This document shows, piece after piece, positions 1 through 6,398 of a DNA stretch of 10,144 nucleotides. Made by a program: the position numbers and the translations under genes. Position 1 is the stretch's first letter. The number at the start of each line of letters is the position of its first letter. Source of the stretch: Patescibacteria group bacterium (GTDB taxonomy: Bacteria > Patescibacteriota > Dojkabacteria > SC72); assembly GCA_018818345.1 (NCBI GenBank), contig JAHISI010000043.1:1-10144 (forward strand), written 5' to 3'. The notes below the pieces were generated by a model. The model was not told the origin of the DNA, did not search any database, and was given only the letters and a program-made list of their open reading frames with translations.

Positions 1-142
1 CATTGAAAGAAACATCGAGGTAAAAAGAAGTTCTCTCTACATAATTATTCCTGGTATAATTGTTACATCAGGTTTAATTACTCTTGCAAGTATAACTCTT
101 GTTAGAAAGAGAAAAGGAATTCTTAAAAGAAACAATGTCTAA
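1..142 (+). CDS. C-terminal end of a membrane-anchored protein (partial)
   Basis: An open frame runs in from the left edge (first whole codon at base 2) and stops at TAA 140-142, giving the last 46 residues of a protein. The visible part is a short charged stretch, then about 22 hydrophobic residues (from LYIIIPGIIV to ITLV), then a basic tail (RKRKGILKR) and the stop. A single C-terminal transmembrane helix followed by positive charges fits an exported protein anchored with its tail in the cytoplasm. The stop overlaps the next gene's ATG region by 8 bp, which implies co-transcription and translational coupling. The frame uses no rare-looking codons and shows no stop upstream within the window. 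The rest of the protein is outside the window, so no function can be given. Confidence 0.7.
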   Translation, partial: IERNIEVKRSSLYIIIPGIIVTSGLITLASITLVRKRKGILKRNNV

Positions 143-1358
143 CCAATATCAAAAAATCATCATAGGAGCAGGACCAGCAGGTCTTTTTTCAGCAATATTC
201 GCCAAGCAAAAGGGTGGAAAGATCCTACTCCTTGAAAAAAATAACTGTATCGGAAAGAAGTTAGCAATAACTGGAAAAGGAAGATGCAATATCACTAATA
301 ACACCTCCGATTTAAAAGAATTAGTCTCAAGCTACAAAAAAAATGGCAAATTCCTGTATCATGCTTTCTCAGAATTTAGCGTTGAAGATACATTAAAATT
401 TTTCAATGATCTAGGCATAAAAACCAAGATCGAAAGAGGAGACAGAATATTCCCAGAAAGTGATGATGCATATGAACTCATTGAGAAAATGTATGCCTTA
501 GTTAAAGATGACATTCTCTTTAATTGTGATGTACAAGAAATATTAAAAGATGAAAACCATATATTAGGTGTTAAAACCAACAAAGGAATATTTACAGCGG
601 ATAAATATGTAATAGCTACAGGAGGAAAATCATATCCACTTACAGGATCAAATGGAGATGGATATCAATTAGCCAAATCACTTGGACATACAATCATAGA
701 ACCCAAACCTGCACTAGTACCAATTGAAACCAAAGAACCTTGGGTTAGAGAACTCGCAGGATTAGGATTGAAAAATATTAGAATGGATATATATCAAAAT
801 GGTAAGAAGCAACTTTCTAAATTTGGAGAATTACTTTTTACACATACAGGAATCAGTGGACCAATAGTCATTGATTGTTCAAGAGAAATTGGAAACCTAT
901 TGGAGATAGATTCTGTCAACGTCCTCATAGATCTCAAACCCGCACTCTCCTACCCTACACTTAAAGACCGAATTAACAAAGATTTATCTGAGGCCGGCAA
1001 TCGAGCAATTAAAAACTCACTAAGTAAACTACTCCCTTCATCTCTCATACCTGTGGTTATAAAGCTCTCTGGAATTGATCCCGAGGAAAAAGCCTCGCAA
1101 CTCTCTAAAGAATCTAAGAACAAACTTCTTCATACATTAAAGGAACTAACATTAAATATAACTGAAATTGGAGATTGGAACAGTGCAATTGTTACAGATG
1201 GAGGGGTAGATATAAAGGAAATAGATCCAAATACCATGCAATCCAAAGTAGTAGATAATCTCTACTTTGCGGGAGAGATCATTGATGTCTACGGACCAAC
1301 AGGAGGATACAACCTTCAACTATGTTGGAGTACGGGATATCTAGCAGGGATATCGTAA
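135..1358 (+). CDS. BaiN/RdsA (HI0933-like) family FAD-dependent oxidoreductase
   Basis: A 407-residue flavoprotein of normal family length. The dinucleotide-binding GAGPAG sits at residues 11-16, right after an N-terminal beta strand. The family signature GKKLAITGKGRCNITN spans about 40-55. TDGGV lies in the last quarter, and the C-terminal flavin-site motif (FAGEIIDVYGPTGGYN) occupies about 378-393. The family is soluble and uses FAD. Known members include E. coli YhiN/RdsA, reported to make dihydrouridine in 23S rRNA, and clostridial BaiN proteins linked to bile-acid reduction. The rRNA role is the more plausible one here, but this is inference. I chose ATG 135 over the in-frame TTG at 99 because GAGPAG then lies at the usual distance from the N terminus and the overlap with the upstream gene is only 8 bp. 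The only AAGGA is 16 nt upstream of the ATG, so no good ribosome binding site is visible. Confidence 0.9.
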   Translation: MSNQYQKIIIGAGPAGLFSAIFAKQKGGKILLLEKNNCIGKKLAITGKGRCNITNNTSDLKELVSSYKKNGKFLYHAFSEFSVEDTLKFFNDLGIKTKIERGDRIFPESDDAYELIEKMYALVKDDILFNCDVQEILKDENHILGVKTNKGIFTADKYVIATGGKSYPLTGSNGDGYQLAKSLGHTIIEPKPALVPIETKEPWVRELAGLGLKNIRMDIYQNGKKQLSKFGELLFTHTGISGPIVIDCSREIGNLLEIDSVNVLIDLKPALSYPTLKDRINKDLSEAGNRAIKNSLSKLLPSSLIPVVIKLSGIDPEEKASQLSKESKNKLLHTLKELTLNITEIGDWNSAIVTDGGVDIKEIDPNTMQSKVVDNLYFAGEIIDVYGPTGGYNLQLCWSTGYLAGIS

Positions 1359-1388
1359 ATATATTTAGAATCTTGTATTCTAATACAT

Positions 1389-3260
1389 ATGAAGAAGCAG
1401 AAAAAACAAAGAACCATTCTGTTCAAAAACACAATGATTGTACTTTGTATACTCTTTGGAATTGAAATCCTTGTGATGACACTTCTTGGACTCTACGATT
1501 CTATGTACATAATGCCAAGGCAAACACATTCAAGAGGTTTCTCCATTAGTACAAAAGATATTCAAACTACCATAGGCGAAAATCAAACGGATGTAACAGA
1601 CCTCGCAAGCTTAGAAATTCTCCCTTCTGACTACGATACTCTAACTAAAAACTTTGGCGCATTTACTCCACATGACCTAACTACATACCTACGATATTCT
1701 GAAGTTTTAAAAACAAAGGAGATTACAAACCTAACAGATGGATACAAATACCTAGAAGATAGCAATTTGAATATCCTCATACCACAAACATATATCAATC
1801 AATATCTCCTAGCTGAAGTTCAAAGTCTCTCACAAACTATGATTGAAGAAAGTAAAAATACAGAAGTAACACCATATTTAGAGTTAAATTCAAAATCAGC
1901 TCTTGGGGAAGAACTTTCAACTTGCATCTCCCAAAATCTTGAGACATTCCTCAAAGGAACAGTTTGTGGAGATACTTTAGCCAAAATAAATGATGAATCT
2001 CTCTCACCAACACTCAATTTCCTAACTGCATCATTGAAATTTAGTCCAAATAAATCAGAGAATGAATATGATACCTACATAGAAAACCATATGTATTTGT
2101 ATCAGATGGAAAAAGAAAATACACAGATAGCATCTTCAGAAAATTCCCATTCATACTCCAATGATATATATCTTGATTTAGATCAAGGACAAATACACAA
2201 GATACAATTGATTTCGAATTACTTACAAGCTGTTAATTCTAAACTTGGATATTTCAGCGAGGACACAAAAACTGAGCTCAATGATTTAGATACGTTAGTA
2301 GGATTACTCGCTGCATATAAATATGGTGATACCGTGCCAACAGTCATTAAGGATTTAGCAAATGACTCATTAATCAATCTTCCTCAAACAGAAAATGAAT
2401 ATGCTCAACCAAGTCCCCATATATCCTTCTTGATAAAGTCGTTCAACCTGAATGATGAGATTAAAAACTTCATTGCTCCAATGTATACATTTGAGAGTAA
2501 AGATAAAACTCCCATACCATCATTAACATTTAAGATAAATGATAACAACTTTAATGAAGACTATGACATTACTCCAGCGACACAAGCCAAGGGAACTGTA
2601 AGAGTTCCCATCTTCATGTATCATCAAATAATCACTCCACCCAAAGGACAGAGTTCCTTTAGATCAGGATTGTATGTTGACCCGTTAGACTTCGAAAAAG
2701 AGATGGCATATTTAGTTAAGAAGAATTACAAAGTTGCCTCTTCTGAAGAATATTACAAAATCTTAAAATCTGGGAAAAATCCAAAACAAAAAACAGTTAT
2801 GATTACCTTTGATGATGGAATTAGTAATCATTACACAAAGGCATACCCCATTCTAAAAAAATATGGTCTCACAGGGGTGTTCTTCATTGTCTCTCAACGC
2901 TCGGGAATAACCGGAACACAGATGAGGGAAATGTCAGAAAATGGGATGGAGATTGGATCCCATTCTGCACAGCATCCAGATCTAGTTAAGGTGACAGACC
3001 CAAAGGTTCTTACTTCAGAAATAGTTTCAAGCAGATATGGATTACAATCTGCTTCGGGAAAGGCTGTTAATGCATTTGCATATCCTGGATGTGCATGGAA
3101 TGCTCAAACCCTCACATATGTTTCAAGTGCCGGATATTTGTTAGGTATGAGCTGTGGCCCAACCATAGATAACTATCCTGGAAATAATCTAGTGCTTTCC
3201 AGAGTACACGCATATGGTGATATGAAAAGTTTTAAGAATCTACTTTCGGGAATTAGATAG
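1389..3260 (+). CDS. Membrane-anchored polysaccharide deacetylase (NodB domain)
   Basis: A 623-residue protein. A basic N terminus (MKKQKKQR) precedes one hydrophobic helix at about 15-37, which looks like an uncleaved signal anchor placing the rest outside the membrane. Residues ~40-400 are Ser/Thr/Asn-rich and match no fold I recognise. The NodB (carbohydrate esterase 4) domain follows: PIFMYHQI at 407-414, TFDDG at 473-477 (Asp475 catalytic base, Asp476 metal ligand by family rule), HSAQH at 525-529 (His525 and His529 metal ligands), and YPG at 565-567 (motif 3). Expected chemistry is metal-dependent N- or O-deacetylation of an extracellular glycan, either peptidoglycan or a surface polysaccharide; the sequence does not say which. 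It starts 30 bp after the flavoprotein gene with no Shine-Dalgarno. A TATTCT at 1376-1381 lies 7 nt before the ATG, so it may have its own start site. Confidence 0.9.
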   Translation: MKKQKKQRTILFKNTMIVLCILFGIEILVMTLLGLYDSMYIMPRQTHSRGFSISTKDIQTTIGENQTDVTDLASLEILPSDYDTLTKNFGAFTPHDLTTYLRYSEVLKTKEITNLTDGYKYLEDSNLNILIPQTYINQYLLAEVQSLSQTMIEESKNTEVTPYLELNSKSALGEELSTCISQNLETFLKGTVCGDTLAKINDESLSPTLNFLTASLKFSPNKSENEYDTYIENHMYLYQMEKENTQIASSENSHSYSNDIYLDLDQGQIHKIQLISNYLQAVNSKLGYFSEDTKTELNDLDTLVGLLAAYKYGDTVPTVIKDLANDSLINLPQTENEYAQPSPHISFLIKSFNLNDEIKNFIAPMYTFESKDKTPIPSLTFKINDNNFNEDYDITPATQAKGTVRVPIFMYHQIITPPKGQSSFRSGLYVDPLDFEKEMAYLVKKNYKVASSEEYYKILKSGKNPKQKTVMITFDDGISNHYTKAYPILKKYGLTGVFFIVSQRSGITGTQMREMSENGMEIGSHSAQHPDLVKVTDPKVLTSEIVSSRYGLQSASGKAVNAFAYPGCAWNAQTLTYVSSAGYLLGMSCGPTIDNYPGNNLVLSRVHAYGDMKSFKNLLSGIR

Positions 3261-3286
3261 CGCTTCTAACCTCATTGCTAATCATA

Positions 3287-3292
3287 TATAAT
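3287..3292 (+). promoter_or_regulatory. Candidate -10 box for the uracil-DNA glycosylase gene
   Basis: A perfect TATAAT ends 7 nt before the ATG at 3300, so the predicted start of transcription falls on or next to the start codon. No Shine-Dalgarno lies between. The expected -35 position (about 3264-3269, TTCTAA) is weak. In AT-rich sequence a chance match is possible. Confidence 0.4.
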
Positions 3293-3299
3293 CAGATAT

Positions 3300-3947
3300 A
3301 TGAAAACTGACTTCAGGACACTCAAAGAACTACACGAATATTATGCAGTCAATAACAAATGTGGACTAAAGAAGATAGCCACCCAGCCAGTATATGAAAT
3401 TCATGTTCCCTCCTCAGGTATTGTATTCATTGGAGAAGCACCAGGTAAGAATGAAGATTTACAAGGCAAACCGTTCGTAGGTGCTGCTGGGAAATTTCTA
3501 GACAAGCTACTTGATGGTATCGGCTTAACCCGCGAAGATGTATATGTTTCCAATACTGTTAAATACAGACCTCCGGATAACAGAGAACCAACGGATGAAG
3601 AGAAACTAAGCTGTAGAGTATGGTTAAATGCAGAGTTGATGTTCATAAAGCCAAAGATATTAATACCTCTTGGAAGACATGCTTTTGGAAGGTTTGTCCC
3701 TGGAGCTATGATCTCTGCTTCCCATGGTAAACCATATGAGCATCCTAGTGGTATACCCGTCTTTGCTATGTATCACCCTGCTGTAGCTTTGTACAATCCA
3801 AATCTTAGAGATGTACTTAAGGAAGATTTTGGGAAGTTAAAAAACTACTTAGACAATGGCGGAGAATTAATGAAAAATGAGAAAGCAGATAATTCTGTGT
3901 TCTCAAATAAGACTAAAACCGATATCAATGATATCTTAAGTATGTAA
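3300..3947 (+). CDS. Family-4-like uracil-DNA glycosylase with reduced cysteine set
   Basis: A 215-residue protein of the uracil-DNA glycosylase superfamily, closest by eye to family 4 (UdgA type). Motif 1 is GEAPG at 45-49, followed by the GKPFVGAAG segment (56-64) that shapes the uracil pocket. VSNTVKYRPP (83-92) and the C-terminal motif YHPA (158-161) complete the set. The enzyme excises uracil from DNA to start base-excision repair. Family 4 normally binds a [4Fe-4S] cluster through four cysteines. Here Cys21 and Cys105 are present, but the first N-terminal ligand position is Asn18 and the usual KCRPP Cys is Tyr89. The cluster may therefore be absent or bound differently. Residues ~185-215 form an Asn/Lys-rich tail beyond the catalytic domain. 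The gene starts 39 bp after the deacetylase and ends flush against ndk. Confidence 0.87.
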   Translation: MKTDFRTLKELHEYYAVNNKCGLKKIATQPVYEIHVPSSGIVFIGEAPGKNEDLQGKPFVGAAGKFLDKLLDGIGLTREDVYVSNTVKYRPPDNREPTDEEKLSCRVWLNAELMFIKPKILIPLGRHAFGRFVPGAMISASHGKPYEHPSGIPVFAMYHPAVALYNPNLRDVLKEDFGKLKNYLDNGGELMKNEKADNSVFSNKTKTDINDILSM

Positions 3948-4556
3948 TTATATGTTGTCCCAAGCTGAATCGTAGAATATTTTCTCCGCAACCGTTTCGT
4001 AGTTACTACATATCTCATCTTTCTTAAACCATATCTTTATCTCCCTTTCTGCACTTTCTGGAGAATCAGAAGCATGAAGCATCGTCCTAGTTGCTCGCGA
4101 TACTACATCTGCTAATGCATAGTTATCAAATGAATAGTCATCTCTAACAGTACCAACATCTCCGTCCGAAGGACTTGTACTACCAAGAATCTTTCTAACA
4201 CCACCAATCACACCATTACCCTCAAGCACCATAGCTACAATTGGACCCGCAGTTAGATATGCAATGTTTCGGTTTCGTATGGTCCTTCCCCATTCTAGTG
4301 AATTCCAATCTGAAACATCCTGGCCACGTGCGATAGCTCCTTTTTTAGCTTTCTCACCTGTTTCAATGGAATATACATCATCATCAATATAGTGTTCTCC
4401 TACCTGTTCTTTAGTGGAATTTAACATCTTCATTGCTACAATTTTAAAACCCTTTCTCTCAAATCGTGATAGTATTTCTCCGAAGATCTGTCTTTGAAGC
4501 ACATCTGGTTTTACCAAGATTAATGTTCTCTCTTCTGCAAGTTTAGGTCTATTCAT
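3948..4556 (-). CDS. ndk: Nucleoside diphosphate kinase, long form
   Basis: A 202-residue NDK, which transfers the gamma phosphate from ATP to nucleoside diphosphates through a phosphohistidine. Conserved parts are LILVKPD (12-18, with Lys16), AGPIVAMVLEG (103-113), GTVRDDY (135-141, Arg138), and the active-site segment HASDSPESAEREI starting at His161. The usual length is about 140-150. Compared with the E. coli protein from memory, this one carries roughly 29 extra residues between HY (55-56) and AGPIV, about 10 extra just before the active-site His, and a longer C terminus of about 15. All catalytic motifs are intact, so it should be active. The gene is divergent from elp3 and convergent with the glycosylase gene. 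No Shine-Dalgarno is visible before the ATG, although AT-rich -10-like boxes (for example TAATAT, complement of 4575-4580) lie upstream. Confidence 0.93.
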   Translation of the reverse strand: MNRPKLAEERTLILVKPDVLQRQIFGEILSRFERKGFKIVAMKMLNSTKEQVGEHYIDDDVYSIETGEKAKKGAIARGQDVSDWNSLEWGRTIRNRNIAYLTAGPIVAMVLEGNGVIGGVRKILGSTSPSDGDVGTVRDDYSFDNYALADVVSRATRTMLHASDSPESAEREIKIWFKKDEICSNYETVAEKIFYDSAWDNI

Positions 4557-4603
4557 GTAGCTAGATTGGTTAAAATATTAGATAATACAAGGATATCAAA
4601 ATA
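4557..4603. promoter_or_regulatory. Divergent ndk/elp3 promoter region
   Basis: The only DNA between the two divergent start codons is 47 bp, so promoters for both genes must lie in it or overlap the gene ends. Candidate -10 boxes are GATAAT (4581-4586) for elp3 and TAATAT (complement of 4575-4580) for ndk. They are almost on top of each other. No convincing -35 is seen for either. AAGGA at 4589-4593 could be a ribosome binding site for elp3, with a spacing of 10 nt. Confidence 0.4.
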
Positions 4604-6235
4604 ATGGAGAACTTTAAACCACAAAATTACAAAATTGAATTAGAAAACATCTTTTCCTTAATCCAGGCTTCAACCAATTGGAGAACAGATACATTACAAA
4701 CCATACTAAAGAAATATCCTAAAGATGGTAACAAACTCTTTAGACATGATGAGCTAGTAAATGGATATGAATATCTAGGGTTAAAGGACAAAACTGTAGA
4801 AGAAAGAATTAGGTTAAAACCTACGAGAACTAACTCAGGTGTAGCTACAGTTACAGTACTCTCTAAACCCTACCCTTGCCCTGGTAGATGTATATTCTGT
4901 CCAAATGACCCAAGGATGCCTAAGAGCTATATTGCCTCCGAGCCAGGGGCACAGAGAGCTCTAAGTAACCACTTTGATCCATATGCTCAGGTATACAACA
5001 GATTGATTGCATTAAAGAATATTGGGCATAATATTGAGAAGGTAGAATTACTTGTATTAGGTGGTTCATGGTCTGCATATGATGCCTGGCTGTATCAGAT
5101 TCCCTTTGTTACCGCATGCTATATGGCATTAAACGATGTAAATCAAAATACTACAAGTTATGTAAAACCTAAAGAATCCCTACCTGAATACACTTTTGCC
5201 GATTTAGAAAAAGCTCAAAAACAAAATGAAACTGCATATTGTAGAAATGTTGGCTTAGTCTTTGAAACCAGGCCAGATCTAATCACAAAGGAAGAGGTCT
5301 TAAGACTACGCAAACTCGGAGCAACAAAAATCCAGATTGGCATTCAATCTTTGGATGACCATATAGTCGAAGCAAACAACATCGGAAGACGCACAAAATC
5401 CGTACGGGAAGCTATCAGGCTTCTACGCTTAGCTGGTTTCAAGATTCATGGCCATTGGATGCCTAATTTGTATATGTCTAATGTTAGGAAGGATATTAAT
5501 GATTACAAGAAGCTTTGGAAGAAGGATTTCTGTCCTGATGAGTTAAAGATATATCCTACTTCTATTGTTCCTAATACTTTGCTTTTTAAATTGTATGAGG
5601 AGGGTAAGTACAAACCATATACTGAGGATGAGTTGTTAAGGGTTTTGTCTGAGACTATGCCTACTACTCCTAGGTATTGTAGGTTGTCTAGAATCATTAG
5701 GGATATTCCTTCTGAAGAGATTGTAGCTGGTAACAAGAAGACTAACCTTAGGCAGATTGCAGAGGAATTGATAGAGAAGAAGGGGAAGAAGATGAATGAT
5801 ATTAGGAGCAGGGAGATTAAGAATGAGAGTGTGAGTTGGGAGAACTTAGTGTTGGAAACTATTAAGTATGATACTTCTTCTGGGAAGGAGTTTTTCCTTT
5901 CTTACAAGACTAAGGATACTGACAAGATTTGTGGGTTTTTGAGGTTGTCTATACCGAACACTAAAGAAAGGAAGAATAACTTTGTTGAGGAGTTAAGGGA
6001 TTCTTCTATAATCAGGGAGGTTCATGTGTATGGTAGGGTTATGAGTTTGGATATTGATAGTTCTGGAGAATCTCAACATTTGGGATTAGGTAAAAAGCTT
6101 ATTGAGATGGCTGAAATGATTACTAAGAAGGAAGGAATACAGAGGATATCGGTTATTTCTGCTATTGGGACTAGAGAATATTACAAGAAAAGAGGTTTTG
6201 AAATGGGGAGGTTGTATATGGGGAAAGAGATATAG
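4604..6235 (+). CDS. elp3: Elp3 family tRNA uridine-34 modifying enzyme (radical SAM + GNAT)
   Basis: A 543-residue stand-alone Elp3, normal in length. An N-terminal helical part (1-~70) leads into the radical SAM domain. The cluster motif is CPGRCIFC (Cys92, Cys96, Cys99), followed by the SEPGAQRAL stretch, LGGSW (152-156), FETRPD (220-225), GIQSLDD (246-252) and HGHWMP (282-287). DIRSREI (399-405) precedes the C-terminal GNAT acetyltransferase domain. That domain shows an acetyl-CoA loop QHLGLGKK (491-498) and Tyr526-Tyr527 near GF. Elp3 uses SAM and acetyl-CoA to build carboxymethyl-type groups on U34 of tRNAs. Oddities: the cluster motif is CX3CX2C where Elp3 usually has a longer first spacing, and the Cys normally just before the IRxREV motif is Met397. 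Codon choice switches abruptly at about codon 286. Histone acetylation, an old label for this family, is not expected in a bacterium. Confidence 0.88.
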   Translation: MENFKPQNYKIELENIFSLIQASTNWRTDTLQTILKKYPKDGNKLFRHDELVNGYEYLGLKDKTVEERIRLKPTRTNSGVATVTVLSKPYPCPGRCIFCPNDPRMPKSYIASEPGAQRALSNHFDPYAQVYNRLIALKNIGHNIEKVELLVLGGSWSAYDAWLYQIPFVTACYMALNDVNQNTTSYVKPKESLPEYTFADLEKAQKQNETAYCRNVGLVFETRPDLITKEEVLRLRKLGATKIQIGIQSLDDHIVEANNIGRRTKSVREAIRLLRLAGFKIHGHWMPNLYMSNVRKDINDYKKLWKKDFCPDELKIYPTSIVPNTLLFKLYEEGKYKPYTEDELLRVLSETMPTTPRYCRLSRIIRDIPSEEIVAGNKKTNLRQIAEELIEKKGKKMNDIRSREIKNESVSWENLVLETIKYDTSSGKEFFLSYKTKDTDKICGFLRLSIPNTKERKNNFVEELRDSSIIREVHVYGRVMSLDIDSSGESQHLGLGKKLIEMAEMITKKEGIQRISVISAIGTREYYKKRGFEMGRLYMGKEI

Positions 6236-6241
6236 GGTTTT

Positions 6242-6276
6242 TATTTCAAATCTTATCCCTTCAACAACTTGAAATA
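6242..6276. terminator. Inverted repeats between convergent elp3 and tRNA-Lys, possible weak terminator
   Basis: The 48-bp gap between the elp3 stop and the tRNA 3' end holds TATTTCAA (6242-6249) and its complement TTGAAATA (6269-6276), 19 nt apart. A smaller alternative hairpin is TTCAA-CAAC-TTGAA (6260-6273). Transcription of both genes must stop near here. There is no G+C-rich stem followed by a clean T run, so this is a weak candidate only. Confidence 0.2.
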
Positions 6277-6283
6277 TATAATC

Positions 6284-6356
6284 TGAGCACGCGGGGACTC
6301 GAACCCCGAACCAAGCGATTAAGAGTCGCTTGCTCTACCAATTGAGCTACGTGCCC
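6284..6356 (-). tRNA. tRNA-Lys (anticodon CUU)
   Basis: A 73-nt cloverleaf reads on the - strand. The acceptor stem GGGCACG pairs with CGTGCTC (one G-U at the second pair). The D stem is GCTC/GAGC with an AATTGGTA loop. The anticodon stem AGCGA/TCGCT encloses CTCTTAA, giving anticodon CUU, which reads AAG lysine codons. The variable region is TGGTT, and the T stem CGGGG/CCCCG encloses TTCGAGT. The discriminator base is A. CCA is not encoded, so a CCA-adding enzyme is needed. The gene lies in the 157-bp gap between convergent elp3 and the large surface-protein gene. Because its wobble base is C34, it is not itself an Elp3 substrate. Confidence 0.97.
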
Positions 6357-6368
6357 ACAAACATGAGT

Positions 6369-6398
6369 ATAATATCACTTTTAATACCCCTTTTACAA
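6369..6398 (-). promoter_or_regulatory. Candidate promoter for tRNA-Lys
   Basis: On the - strand, TTGTAA (6393-6398) and TATTAT (6369-6374) are 18 bp apart. They would start transcription a few bases before the tRNA 5' end at 6356. The -35 overlaps the stop codon of the upstream gene. An alternative -10, TATACT, lies at 6366-6371. The tRNA could also be processed from read-through of the upstream operon. Confidence 0.35.

Noticed and set aside
99..134. In-frame TTG upstream start for the flavoprotein
   Set aside because: It would add 12 charged residues before the nucleotide-binding strand and deepen the overlap with the upstream membrane gene. ATG 135 fits the family.
3921..3935. GATATC-AAT-GATATC as a rho-independent terminator
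   Set aside because: The stem is A+T-rich, the loop is only three bases, no T run follows, and it lies inside coding sequence where it encodes DINDI.
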